Of a DNA stretch of 64,000 nt, positions 37,701 to 49,095 are shown piece after piece. Location of the stretch: contig CASHTG010000012.1 in assembly GCA_949357655.1 (NCBI GenBank), positions 3,410,001-3,474,000 on the forward strand, in the 5' to 3' direction. How positions within the stretch are numbered: the stretch's first letter is position 1; the number at the start of each line of letters is the position of its first letter. The stretch is from Parascedosporium putredinis (lineage: Eukaryota; Ascomycota; Sordariomycetes; Microascales; Microascaceae). The notes below the pieces were generated by a model, which had not been told where the DNA came from, did not search any database, and worked only from the letters and a program-made list of their open reading frames with translations. A program made the position numbers and the translations under genes.

Positions 37701-40329
37701 AAGGAGTCTATCCAGTCTCCATTTCTGGCTAATTGCCGCAGGGCGCCGCAGGTAAAGCTCGGGGCTCAGCCACCAGTCGTGAATATAGATTACGTTGCGG
37801 GCCATGCTGATGGCCCGGGAAACGTTCCACATGTAGTCACGGCCGTCCACAAGCCACTCGGCGAAAACGCCGGTGCGAACAGGAGCAAAGCTCTCGAATC
37901 GGTTCTTTCGTGCCACCGGGTACGCTCTAACATGGCCCTCACCGACTCCTCAAACTGCATCATGACGACCTCTTTCCGGGAGAAAAGCTTGACCTTTCTC
38001 TCCGACGTTTGGATAGTCAGCGTATGATGCTTCTCCTGCTGCTTGTCCGCAGCCGGCTTGGCGGCATCCTTTGCCTTGTCGTCGGTCTGCTTGATGACTT
38101 TATTCTTGGAGAGGATAGTGAACTTGGGATCGACGAGATAGACATCGTATATGATCATGTTCTCGGGCGACTCAACACAAACAATATAGCTCTCACGGAT
38201 AAGGAACCACTTGCGACTATGGCGCGCAATAACTTTCTTGGGAGTCAAGACTCGGCGGAAATCGATGCCCTTGGAGGACTGAATGTGCAAGTAGCACTCT
38301 TTTCCGTGAAAGCTGCCTTCGGCAGCTAGGCGTACACCCAGCGCAGAGAGTTCGAGGAACCGGCAGAGGCGGTTGCTGTCGGCTCTAAACATGAGCCAGC
38401 GAATCATGTCCTGAAGGTACTTTTCGAGTAGGCGGCGTTGTCTTTCGATATGGCGTTGCTTGATTACCGCTGCGGCCTGTGCCGCGGTGTGGCCGGTAAC
38501 CGAACCTTCGGCGGCAGACATATCGCCCACGTCCGTCATGGTAGACCTCAGTCTGCGGTGACCCGGGGCCATCATTCGACTCGGTCTGCGCCGCTTGCCG
38601 CGGACATCCATCTCGCTCGCAGTGCCCTCGCCGGCAGTACCTTCGTCTGCCGTTTCTTCGGCCTGGCCCTCTTCGTCACTCTCATCGGCTAGTCCGCGGA
38701 CACCTCGGAGGTAGGGGAACGTCGAGAGGGGGAACTTGGGCTGCTTTCGTCTCGAACCGTAATCCGCGCTACCGGCGCCTCCGGGAAGGCTTCGTTGGAT
38801 ATCTTTAGCGAACGCGAATTTATAACGAAGGTGCAGTTCGTATATGTCTCTCAAAGTACGTATCACCTGCCATTTCATCCGGCTCGGACCACTTCCGTAC
38901 TCGAGATCGAGTGTGAATACCCAATGACGGTCATTATCCTTGTCCGTCTTGTCCGCTTCGGGGGCAGCCGTGCTGTCCGAAACACGGATTTTCAGCTGCT
39001 CAAGAAGTACAGGTATGCGTTTATTACCGTGCTCATCTCGTTGGATCATGCTCGCAAGGATGAGGGCAGCCGGGGCGCCCGCTCGGAGTTCGGCCATCAA
39101 CTCGGCAGATTTGGTATAGTCGAATCTGTCATCCTTCTTCGCACGCCAAAGCTTGATGGTATTCTTCACCATGGTAGGCCACCTCGGAACGGCAAAACTC
39201 GGGGCCCGGTCAGCGCTGAAGAAAGCCCGTCTCGGGGTAGTATTATCGCCATCTGATACCCCACCAGGCCCAACACCACCACCGAAATACGTAATGCGTC
39301 GGAAGTGACCAATGCGCCTCCCATACGGGTTATCGGCATCATCGACCTCATCTACCGTGTTTCCCGTATTGGTTCGATTGGGACCCGCAATCCATGAGGT
39401 ACCACGCCGCCAAAGCTCTCTCGCAGCATCATCCCGACCCTCTCCATCGGAGAGATCTCGGTTAAGCTGAGGATCCGAGGGACCCGACAAGCTCGCGCGC
39501 CTACCAATGAAGCGTCGGCCTATATTCGCAGACAAAGGGATACTAGAGGAGGAAGGATCGGGGCCCACGCCGGCGGCATCCGCCGAATTCTTATGAAGGG
39601 GGACGCCAGGAGAGGATGCGAAGTCGGGAAGCCTAGGGCGGCGCATCTTTTCGCGCGTTTCTTCTTTTGCTTCATAGCCTTACGGGCCTCCTCAGCTGCG
39701 GCCTCGTCTGCAGTTTCTTCAGCGTCGGCATCGGCCTCGCTGTCTTCTTCCCCGTCATTAGGAATGCTCGCGGTTCGTGTCGCGTGTCGGCTAGCGATCG
39801 GCGAAGTGGGGAGCGACTGGCTAGTCATTGGCGGCCCCATGGAGGGAGATTTGGGAGTCTGCAAGGCGCCGGTTCCGGCCAGGGCTTTCAACTTCGAGAT
39901 GAACGAAGCAGGCTTCGACCTATAGGCACCCTCTGGATCGTCCCATGAAGGCTGGCGAGAGTGGGTGGCTGAATCTTGGCCATCCTTCCGAGCGAACTGA
40001 ACACTTCGGCGGCCCTGAGGAATAGCGCTCAAGGACTCACTTCCATTATCGTTGCTGGGTTTAGGGTTTTCGGGATCGGCTGATAGGTCCGTTGGTAGCC
40101 GGTCTTCCAGGATTGTAGACATATCTTGAAGCGGGCCCGCAGTTATGTAGTCGACAGCATTATTGGACATTAACTTCCTTGGTGGTATAGATGCAATATT
40201 CCCTTCAAGAGGCGGCGTGACGGCAGCGGTCGGTCCGGCTTCAGGCGTATCTACACGCGAGACGGGCACAGCGCTGGAAAAGGGCGATGGAGATCCGTCG
40301 GCTGAAACATATTGGGTCGAGGCAGACAT
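34797..40329 (-). CDS. SPO14: Spo14/PLD1-type phospholipase D (PX, PH and two HKD domains; about eleven frame breaks)
   Basis: Phosphatidylcholine-hydrolysing phospholipase D at cytosolic membrane faces, expected length about 1,800 aa. It starts at MSASTQYVSADGSPSPF with a long disordered N-terminus. A PX-like region follows (DNDRHWVFTLDLEYGSGPSRMKWQV, IYELHLRYKFA), then a PH-like region (GKECYLHIQSSKGIDFRR, SRKWFLIRESYIVCV). The first HKD motif is HHEKLCIVDHDVAFLGGID, and the second is HAKIIIADDRVALIGSANINERS with WSTMAGK after it. The C-terminus is NNWGFHLDGMAPISI. Coding is essentially intronless apart from a possible last intron. Frame changes lie near 39646, 37913, 37534, 37140, 36656, 36244, 35772, 35593, 35320, 35218 and 35064. 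Each is explained by one missing base, usually in a run of 3-6 identical bases. Domain order and conservation across all the breaks argue for a functional gene. Confidence 0.9.
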
Positions 40330-42061
40330 CCTGTGACAGGAGAGTGGTAAATGCCTCCGTAGACTCGAAAGGTAAGGCTCGTAGAGGAGGTTGATTCGTC
40401 GGGGATCGTAAGCTTCCCCGGGCCGGGGTTGGCAATCAGGAGACCTGGAATGTCAATCGGGGCCGTTGTCACCACCGTTCCCAACTCAACATGATCAGCA
40501 GGCAGGAACACTTTTGTGAGTTTTGGAGAGGCAGAGAACGTGGTCAATCGTGAAGGAAGGCCCAGTTTAAAGTGGCTGAGGAAGTCAGGGTGAGGATGAG
40601 GTCGGGCTAGCTTGAAATTGTTGACAGGGCTCCACGGGCTAATCTTAAGAGGTCGTGAGGTGGAGGAGGGAGCCAAGGGTCGCGGCGAGCGTAGGGAGGC
40701 GATATAATTGACCTGTCGCCGCGAGAACAACCCGATGAGCAGCTACAGGAATGCGACCTTGAGATTGAGGAATTGCTGGGAATTCTTTTTTCGGGTGTTG
40801 CGAGAGCGTCGCTCACGATCCAAAGCTACTTTGGTCGATCGGCTGCGAAATAGTGATGAGGTGAGTGCAGAGTGGAGTGGACTGGGTGCGGATGAATGTG
40901 TACAAAGGACTAAAAGTTGAAGTGTACCTGTTGATGTAATAATGCACCAGCACCTGCACCAGCACAGGTCTAGATGGGTCCGTCCACTCAAATTGCGTTG
41001 GTGCGGGCGTCAAGTACTTGTCTGGAGTTCCTTGCACGGGTCTTGACGGGTTCCCCTTCATTCCACTCTGTGGCGCTGCCAGTTGGATCAGTCAACACCG
41101 ACGCATCGATCCAGGAAGGGTGTGAGGGGTTTACCAGCGTATTATTAGTGCACGCTATTACGGAGAGTCGGACGACACTTTTAATTTCAACTGGATCTGC
41201 CAAGAAACGAGCCACGCCTCCCGGATGATATCAGAACGTCCTTGGTTCGATTGATGCTCAAAAGGCAGGAGCAGCATCTTGTATAGGTACTTTGGCCAGC
41301 CTCAACCCAGGGTAAGATTAAGCTTTACTTGCACCCGCACTTCCCAACGGCGGCATGTCTGGTGTACCTGTACACCGTTCTCTTCGTCAACCCGCACTCG
41401 TCAGCCTCCTAGTCAAGGCCGCCTCAGCACAAATGCGTTGGCATCCCGAGTCGTGTGCTGCTGCGGACAACAAAGAGGACGATCGATCCAGGGCCTTGGT
41501 CTCCAGCGCTCCCTACTGAGGCACGCTAGACTTTGATTGATCTAATTGATTGATCGTGACCCGGAAATTCTTACATCCATACAACTATTCCATTCCATCT
41601 CAAACATGCGCTGTGAGGATCTGAGGTTTCCCCGTTGCCCACCAAGTGCATCAATGCGTTGTAGATCTGGGAGACCAGGCCTCTGTGGCGAGAGAATATA
41701 GACATAGGGATATATAAACATTGGGCGATTGATACCCCGAGTTTCTTTTTCCCCTTTTTAAGCATCATACTTCACGTTATTAAGAGCCATTGATCCCTTG
41801 ATTGATTGATCGGACCAAACGGGATGGTGGGGGCGGAAAAGGGTCATCAATTGACCCAACACACCAACACAGGCGAACAGGCCAGGCAGGTACTTGTAAT
41901 ACTTCTAATCAAGAGTGACAAAAGGACTTGGCTCCGGCAGCACTGACTAGTGCACGTTTGGTGGGAACGCGCCACCGACCGCGTCGCAAACTCGACCTCA
42001 CCCCTCGAGACCATCCAACCTGCGAATTCTCACGAAAACGCATGCGCAAATCACCACCATC
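40330..42061. other. divergent intergenic region (phospholipase D / gamma-tubulin)
   Basis: The left part (40330-40950) is open in one minus-strand frame for about 160 codons, but the composition is low-complexity and family-free. An acceptor-like CTGTCACAG directly precedes the phospholipase start, so a spliced 5' leader is possible. The right part carries many GATC/CAAT words around 41536-41860, including the inverted repeat GGGTCA-TCAAT-TGACCC at 41841-41857. No gene was recognised. Confidence 0.4.
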
Positions 42062-43962
42062 ATGCCCAGGTATATCAATCGAAAATCGCAAAAAGGATTT
42101 CTAAAATTTACAGAGAGCTAACTTAAGCGATTAATAGAGAAATAATAACCGTCCAGGCCGGACAATGCGGTAATAGCAGTATGGCAACCCAACCCGACCC
42201 TACCCCTCCATTCCCCGCGCCAAGATGGCCAACGCCGTACCACATCCCATGAGCCTCTCACAGAACAACATGCCCTTTACGCCCTCTTTAAGAAGCCAAA
42301 ACCCTGCTAACTCGTCCCAGTTGGAAGCCAGTTCTGGCAGCAGCTTTGTCAGGAACACGGAATCAGTCAGGATGGAAATTTGGAAGACTTTGCGACCGAA
42401 GGCGGTGACCGGAAGGATGTGTTCTACTATCAGAGCGACGACACTCGATACATTCCCCGCGCGATCCTAATAGATCTTGAGCCCCGAGTACGCTAGAACC
42501 CTCTCCATGTCCCCCCGCCGGTCAACAGGGTGTTCCGACTAACATGTGGTCTTTTTGGTAGGTTATAAACGGTATTCAAACAGGGCCATACAAAAACATA
42601 TACAACCCAGAAAACTTTTATGTTGGCAAGGATGGTGTCGGCGCAGCGAATAACTGGGGAGATGGTTATCAAACCGGCGAGACCGTTTACGAAGACATAA
42701 TGGAGATGGTTGATCGCGAAGCAGACGGCAGCGACTCCCTCGAGGTCAGTACCTCGACTTCACCCAGCTCCAACTTTGTTTTTGTTTGCTTTGTCAAGCT
42801 CACCAGTCACTCCTTTAGGGATTCATGATGCTACATTCTATTGCGGGTGGCACGGGATCTGGTCTTGGATCGTTCCTGCTCGAGCGACTGAATGATAGGT
42901 TCCCCAAAAGATTGTCCAAACCTACTCCGTCTTCCCCGACACCACGAGCGCCGGCGACGTTGTAGTACATCCATACAATAGTCTTCTTTCTTTGAGAAGG
43001 TTAACGCAAAATGCGGATTCCGTTGTCGTTCTTGACAATGGTGCCCTATCCCATATCGCGGCAGACAGACTTCACGTTCAAGAACCGTCGTTTGCCCAAA
43101 CAAATCAGCTCGTAGGTCATCTCGAAGCCCCCATCCGTTCTCAGTTCACCCATCTCCTGTCTTCCTTTTTTTCCCTTTACCGCCCTTTGAGCCGCTAACA
43201 AGGTGTCCAGGTCTCCACCGTTATGTCCGCAAGCACCACCACTCTTAGATACCCTGGCTACATGCATAACGACCTTGTTAGCATTCTCGCGTCCCTGATA
43301 CCAACTCCCCGTTGCCACTTCCTCATGACCGCCTACACGCCATTTACCGGTGACCAAGTAGAGCAAGCAAAGACAGTTCGCAAGACTACTGTTCTCGACG
43401 TCATGAGACGTCTACTCCAACCCAAGAACCGCATGGTTTCGACGGTGCCCAGCAAAAAGAGTTGCTACATTTCCATCCTGAACGTCATTCAAGGCGAGGT
43501 GGACCCCACAGACGTTCACAAGAGTCTCCTGCGTATTCGAGAACGGCGCTTGGCAACCTTCATCCCTTGGGGTCCCGCGAGTATTCAGGTCGCTCTTACC
43601 AGGCGCAGCCCGTACATACCCATGAGCCACCGTGTCAGCGGCTTGATGCTAGCCAACCACACAAGCATTGCAACTGTAGGCAGAGCCCGATAACCCCCTT
43701 TACAATGCGTAGACTAACAGTAAAAATCTAGCTTTTCAAACGTATCGTCAAGCAGTATGACGGTATGAGAAAACGAAATGCTTTCATCGAGGCGTACAAG
43801 AAGACAGCACCGTTTGCCGAAAACCTCAACGAATTCGACGAGGCGCGGGAGGTCGTCGCAGATCTCATCGCGGAGTACGAGTCGGCCGAAAACGCCGATT
43901 ATCTCAACCCGGACGCGGGTGACAAGGCCACGTCGGCTGAGACGGACAAACGCATAGGATAA
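42062..43962 (+). CDS. tubG: gamma-tubulin (seven exons, one frameshift)
   Basis: GTP-binding tubulin of the spindle pole body that nucleates microtubules; mipA is the A. nidulans name. Exons: 42062-42069 (8 nt, MP plus two bases), 42138-42178, 42321-42487, 42562-42744, 42819-43111, 43211-43675 and 43732-43962. The product is about 462 aa. All junction phases fit. Visible hallmarks are [16 protein letters not shown] at the N-terminus, [29 protein letters not shown] in several pieces, and the tubulin GTP-binding loop [36 protein letters not shown] and [16 protein letters not shown] follow. Exon 5 has one missing base in the A run at 42906-42909; restoring it reads [14 protein letters not shown]. 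The tail is acidic ([20 protein letters not shown]). Confidence 0.95.
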
Positions 43963-44971
43963 TTGCGGTTTCGGGAGCGGTGGGCTTGCCTTCGTCTCTG
44001 CTTCCCATCACTCTACGCTAGGTAGAGAGTGTTGATCTTCACCGGGCTGGAACTCTTGGGGAGGCTCTCCCTTATTGCTGGGACAAGGCATATTTTACGA
44101 TTAGGTTATGAATGAATCTCAAAGTATAAGAAGGAAGGAGGAGGAGAAACAAAAGGAGACAAAAGCTAGATACCTCATGAAAGTTAGTAAATAGGACTTG
44201 GTAGGCTTTTGCTACCCTTCGTCTCGCGCTCCTCATGGCATATTCATAGGCGAGCTAAAATGTACGAGATCAAACATGCACCTTCAGGAAAGGCCTGAGA
44301 TCGCTAGCATACTCAAACTAGACGAAGAGAAGAGGGGGAAAAAACACTAGTATTCTTTTTTTTTAACCGAGTGCTAAAGAGGGTATCATACAGAATATGG
44401 AAGACGGTTGCGTAGCACGTATCAAGAGGCGGAAACCCCGAGGATGCACCTCGACACCTCCCCGCCTCCCCCTTTCCCCATTCCCCGCCCGTCCCCCGCG
44501 CCGCCTTCCCCCGTTCCCGATAGGAACGGAGATCATAGTTCATCATTCATCATAGTAGAGGTAGTTAAGAAAAGAGCATACAGGGAAGGAAGCAGCAGCT
44601 CTCCCGCCAACACTTTTTAAAAGGAAAGCACGAGCGTGTACACCAGGATGTGCAGGGACAGGTGCTGTAGGGCGGGTGACCTTCCGAGGACGGCACAAGA
44701 TTGCGATAGCATGGCAAGACGCCATTCAAGAATCTAGCAGACCGACAGGCCTCCTCTCGTTAAAAGGAGGTTTTCTAGGGTGAGGTCGGTTGGGAAGGAC
44801 GCCCGGACACTTCGGTTTTCCAAAAACGAAGAAGGAAAAAAGGAAAAAAGGCCAACGGCCAACGGCCAACGGCCACAACCGCCCACTCGTCATATCAGGC
44901 AGGTTAGGTTCCAGGTAGCGGCGCGGCGGTAGATCGTAAATAGGTTTAGGGCAGGTGGAGAAAAGGTTGGT
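43963..44971. other. intergenic with short tandem repeat
   Basis: 3' flank of gamma-tubulin and of the convergent nucleotidyltransferase-like gene. It holds a C-rich stretch at 44460-44520 and the 7-bp tandem repeat listed separately. No gene was recognised. Confidence 0.45.
44850..44876. repeat. 7-bp tandem repeat GGCCAAC x ~3.7
   Basis: Three exact GGCCAAC units and a fourth partial unit follow each other directly after an A-rich stretch. It is intergenic, and no function can be assigned. Confidence 0.85.
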
Positions 44972-45963
44972 TCAAGAGGTAAGCCCCAAGATTACCTCCA
45001 TTTGGTCGACTCGGTCGTACTCATCAGCGTTCCGAAAGGCGAAGACCTGCCAAAAGGCCTCGCGGTGATCGCGGTTCAGGTAGGGGTGAAGGGCCCAGAT
45101 CTCTCTAGGGTAGGTTTCGGCGAGGAACTCGAGATCCTCATAGTCGTCGGTCTGGCCGTTATTGCGCCGCTCATAGTGGACGTGCAACTTGGTAGAAAAC
45201 TGGTGGTAGATGTCTATGACAGGGATGAGCTGGCCCGTCTGCAGCAAAGGGTCCCCGTTGAGGTTGGGCGCAATCATCTCCATGGCCTCCTCGAGGTTGC
45301 TAGGAATTCAAGATTCCCTTGTGTACAATGTCAGCCACCCCAACAAGCACAGTATGTACAAACTGAACGTCATTTCAAACGCCAGACTGAAAAGGGGAGA
45401 GAAGAGGGACTTGAGAAACGGAATCCCGCTGCTCCAGCTTACCGCAGATGATGATGTCCACACTGACAGGGAGCTCGGGTATGGATGAGAACTCTTCGTC
45501 CCACTGGCCCCCGTATGGACGAAAATCTGGATACAGGTACTACCGTGGGTCTGGGGCACGCAGAGCCTGTATAGAGACGGTGAGGTTCGTACGTCAACGC
45601 GGTGCTCTATCTCCTCGGGGAGGGTATCCTCTTAGGGAGGAGACTTGGGGAAAGTGGGCGTGCAACACCACCGGGGAGATTGGGGAAAGTGAGTGCGCAC
45701 CTGTCTTCCGGCATCAAGATGGCAGTGAGGCCGTCCATGGACATATCCACGCTGAGATCAACATCTTCGGTCCTGCGAGTGCCGCCTCTTAAGTACACGG
45801 CCCAGCCGCCAAGAAAGGCAAAACGAATAGAATGGCGGTCGAAGAGGGAGAAGAGGAAGTCAGCGGCAAGGCTGAGATGCTCGGGAGATGGGCGACGCGA
45901 GGCCTGATACAGCTGGGAGAAGCGATTGGTGTCGTAGACCTCCGCGGCTCCCGGGCCCTCCAT
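44972..45963 (-). CDS. nucleotidyltransferase-fold protein, unknown substrate (frame breaks)
   Basis: Exon 1 is 45963-45701 (starts MEGPGAAEVYDTNRFSQLYQ). It contains FAFLGGWAVYLRGGTRRTEDVDL, the Gly-Gly...Thr-x-Asp-x-Asp-like signature of nucleotidyltransferase (Pol beta/MNT-type) folds. Exon 2 is 45566-45443 (LCVPQTHGSTCIQIFVHTG, then WDEEFSSIPELPVSVDIIIC). It needs one more base in the C run at 45508-45512. Exon 3 begins near 45299 (NLEEAMEMIAPNLNGDPLLQTGQL) and ends in a charged region with DRVDQMEVILGL. The exon 2/3 junction is off by one base, so a further missing base or another splice site is likely. The C-terminal end is uncertain because a GTAATC donor sits just before the stop. I infer a fungal NTase-like protein and cannot say what it modifies. 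Confidence 0.65.
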
Positions 45964-47991
45964 GTTTCGGTACTTGAGCTTAAAATAATAATAAAAAAGG
46001 ACCTGAAGCTCGGCTCCGAAAGCTGGGCGGTGGGGGTAGGAGCCCCTTCTAGTCGGACGTAAAAGGAGACCGTATCCCGTGTTATTAGTCGCCTAGCTCA
46101 CTTTGGGGAAGCTATCGGACGAGATACAGCCCTCCGGGGGTTTCAAGAGAGCGCGGGCTCGGTGGCCCTTCTGGCACCATGGAGGCAGCCACTCCACTGG
46201 ACGCAGGTGAATGTGACGAGGGTTGCATGCGAACCCCCAACGCCAAAAGCTCGAGCAGTCCGTCACCAATCAGTCATGGGACGCTGGTGGTGGGAAAGAG
46301 GGGGACATGTTTGCCTTTGGTCATAATTCTTTTCTTATTTTCCCTCAATTTCCACTTTTTTTTACCCCCTTCGAGGTGTCCTTTTATTAGCGCCGAGGCT
46401 ACAGCCAGCAGTTTTACGACCCATCCCGAGCGCATTAACCATGCGTGCGTCAAGCAGGCCGTGGGCTGAGTAATCGAGGGGTTGTTTCGTTTGCATTCTG
46501 TGCCTTGCCACTTGCAGCGCGCGCGGAAATTGATCTTCTCTGAAGGATGAGCCACTCTGGCTCTTCCGCTTCCCTCACTAGCATAAGCGATGGAACGAAT
46601 GAGCATCACGGAAACAGGCGGTGGGGAGAGGGATGGAAATCCCGAGTGAGCGTTGGAAAGACGATCGCCGTATCGGTTTATCGCGCCTGGCTTCCTCAAT
46701 CATTTCCTTCCCACTCTCCGCCCTAGCATGTGCGATGTGAGGCGACGGCAACAACCAACGAGAGCCAGGGAGCTGCACCCCGCCCTCTTCTGAGAAATGC
46801 TGGCGGGCGCAACGACACTGCTGGCACGCGGGGGCTTTGCTTGAAGGACCAGCCCTCCACGATCCTCAAACTAATGGTGGATCGTTTCGTAGATGGACAC
46901 AATGGATCCCACAACGCCCCCACCCAATGATATAATAGACATAGCAAACGGAGTCTTCCGAACGAAACTGGCACTATTATTCTTCAGCCAGCCTCCATTT
47001 GGACTAGGAATAAAACCGGTGACGTCACTTGCAGGCTCGCAAAGCGACACTGAGCGGAGCGCTTTTCTCCTCCTTGAAAGTCAATGGGCGGCCTTGCTCC
47101 CGAACCCCGTCCCAAATCCGGAAGGCATGGCAACGAGCCATAGTAGAATTTGAATGAAAAGAAAACAGGGCCCTCGGCTCATCGGGGCGGCCTTGGCCGT
47201 CGTTGGGATGACTACCGGAGCGGATAATCCTGAGTCCATACCACAATTGGACAATGCGTGATTCGTACTGTGAATCCTTGAACGCCAGGCTAGATAGCTA
47301 GGACTCACCCCTCTCCCGTTCAAACGTCACCCCTTCCACCGACGCTTGATATCCACGCATAAAGACGCTGAATCATATGGATTAGACGGTCGACACTGTA
47401 ATCGAATCGGCGCAGGATAAACAAGACAACTCAAGTGTCTATATCTCCCAGGTCATAGATACATCTCCCACACCAATCCGTTGGAGCGGGCAGTGTTGAG
47501 GTTCACAAGGGGAAGAGAGGGGAAGAGAGGGGAAGAGAGGGGAAGAGAAAGTGGCCTAGTTCTCGGTGTACGATTCTTCAGGATCATGAAAAATTCCAGC
47601 CTAGAAACCTGAGGCTTGGCCCGCAAAGCGAGAGTCCTGGTGATGACGCCTCGAGCCCCAATTTTATGATGAACCCCTCCACATGTGCGGCAAATGGAGG
47701 GCTTCGTCAGTTTTACGTGTCATCTCAAACTTGAGAGCGTCATCTGACGTTATAAGAGAGGAGGTGCTGAAAAGCAGAGAGAGTTTGAACATAATATACT
47801 TCTATGGATACATATATATATTCACGAACACTCGCACACTCTTTGGGAACTCATCGAATACTCCGCAAACTCTACAATTCTACAAATATCGTACTCACAC
47901 CCGACCGCACTCGAATCCAAGCGCAAGTTATATAACACCCCGTTTTCGACTATTCTAGAATAAGCTTGATCCACCCGCTTCAGCTTCCATC
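45964..47991. other. intergenic, gene-poor
   Basis: No protein or RNA gene was recognised. A tandem repeat lies at 47511-47548 (listed separately). The right end (47800-47990), with TATATATA near 47811-47820 and a C/A-rich stretch, may be the promoter/leader of the small gene that follows. Confidence 0.45.
47511..47548. repeat. 10-bp tandem repeat GGAAGAGAGG x 3.8
   Basis: Three exact copies of GGAAGAGAGG and a partial fourth are joined head to tail in intergenic DNA. It is purine-only on the plus strand. Confidence 0.9.
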
Positions 47992-48329
47992 AGTAGGGTG
48001 TCCCCTTCCTTCCTACCCCTTCACAACATTCAACATGCCCTAGCATGCTGGAAACACCCACAGTTTTACTAACTAGCCGTTATCCCACTAGTGTCAAACC
48101 AGAGCAAGATTGACAAGGCCCAAGCCAACCTCCCCTTCCAGAGCAACCACCCAAGGCCTCCGACTGGCAGTCGATGGATGCGAGGAACGTAAACCTCGGC
48201 GCTGGAAAGGCTGAAAGCAACACTGGCACAAGTTCTCAGAGCAAGACTGGACTTCGCGAGCCTGCATCTACCTCATCTGCGAGCGACGAAGACTTGAGTA
48301 ACATTGGCCGCGAAGGCAAGAACAATTAG
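47992..48329 (+). CDS. small conserved-looking hydrophilic protein (79 aa) with intron-split start codon
   Basis: The main exon (48092-48329) reads SNQSKIDKAQANLPFQSNH. After one added base in the C run at 48150-48152 it reads KASDWQSMDARNVNLGAGK, then a Ser/Thr/Gly-rich, acidic tail ending SNIGREGKNN. Unbiased codon content, a TAG stop and sensible composition support coding. From memory, similar small fungal proteins with a DWQS-DAR-VN-G core exist, so I regard it as probably conserved; function is unknown. The exon is preceded by CTAAC...CACTAG and begins TG, and an A before GTAGGG lies at 47992. Splicing 47993-48091 would create the ATG exactly at the junction. No other upstream ATG gives an open frame. 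The start is therefore inferred. Confidence 0.55.
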
Positions 48330-49095
48330 AGGCGCCTCGGACTCAAACAAGGCAGCGGAGCGAACCTTTGAGAACGCGTTCCGCCGAGCCTCTCGATCCC
48401 ATGATCATGGATGTATACTAGAAATTATGAGTAGCAATAGAGCTAAACTATTATGAAAGCTTATCATGGCTTTAAATACCCTAGTGTCAAGTTGCAGATG
48501 GCCAGACTCCTTCAAACTCCCTGGTACCTGCTTCTTAGGGTATCTCAAAGGGGTGGTTTCAAAGGGGAGAGGTGTAGTGATGTGCGGTGAATAGAATGAG
48601 CTTGCACATGATTGATTACCAATGGATCTATCTATGGATATATCTAAAAGAAATTGTTTAATGCTAATACGACTAACACCTCTCACCTCTTATTCACCCC
48701 GAACGCGCTATATACCTTACTATAATCCCATCTAAGATTATAGTAGAACAGTGAAGGTTTCGGCATATCTAGAGAGAGAATGTGATGCCCTACTTGTTAT
48801 ATATGGTACTGGAAATAATTATGGTGGTGGCTAACTCTGGGATGCTCACCCGGCGCAGCGCCGGGCCCCATACCGGGATATCACGGAGATGTGCCGGGCT
48901 CCTTCCTCCTCTACTAGTACCTTCCCACAAGCCCTACATTCTTTGTGGTCACCAATTGGTAACCACTGAACTTCCCCTCATCTTTTTCCAGGGTAGCCCA
49001 TCTTATTTTTCTCTTTCCCCATCTGCTATTCCTTGCTAATCCAGGACTAGCTGTCTAAGCGCCCATCGCCAAACCCGCAACTTATCGCCGTCAGG
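48330..49095. other. intergenic
   Basis: AT-rich stretches at 48400-48480 and 48690-48760 show no coding signal. CCAATGGATC, a member of the recurrent 10-bp word family, is at 48619-48628. No RNA gene was recognised, although 48851-48880 is GC-rich and could fold. Confidence 0.45.

Noticed and set aside
34797..40329. Phospholipase D as a true pseudogene because of its many frame breaks
   Set aside because: All domains and catalytic residues are intact between breaks, no in-frame nonsense changes were noticed, and the same error type affects unrelated genes across the window.
40251..40730. 159-codon frame upstream of the phospholipase D gene
   Set aside because: Overlaps the phospholipase start in another frame and shows no conserved features; more likely 5' leader sequence.
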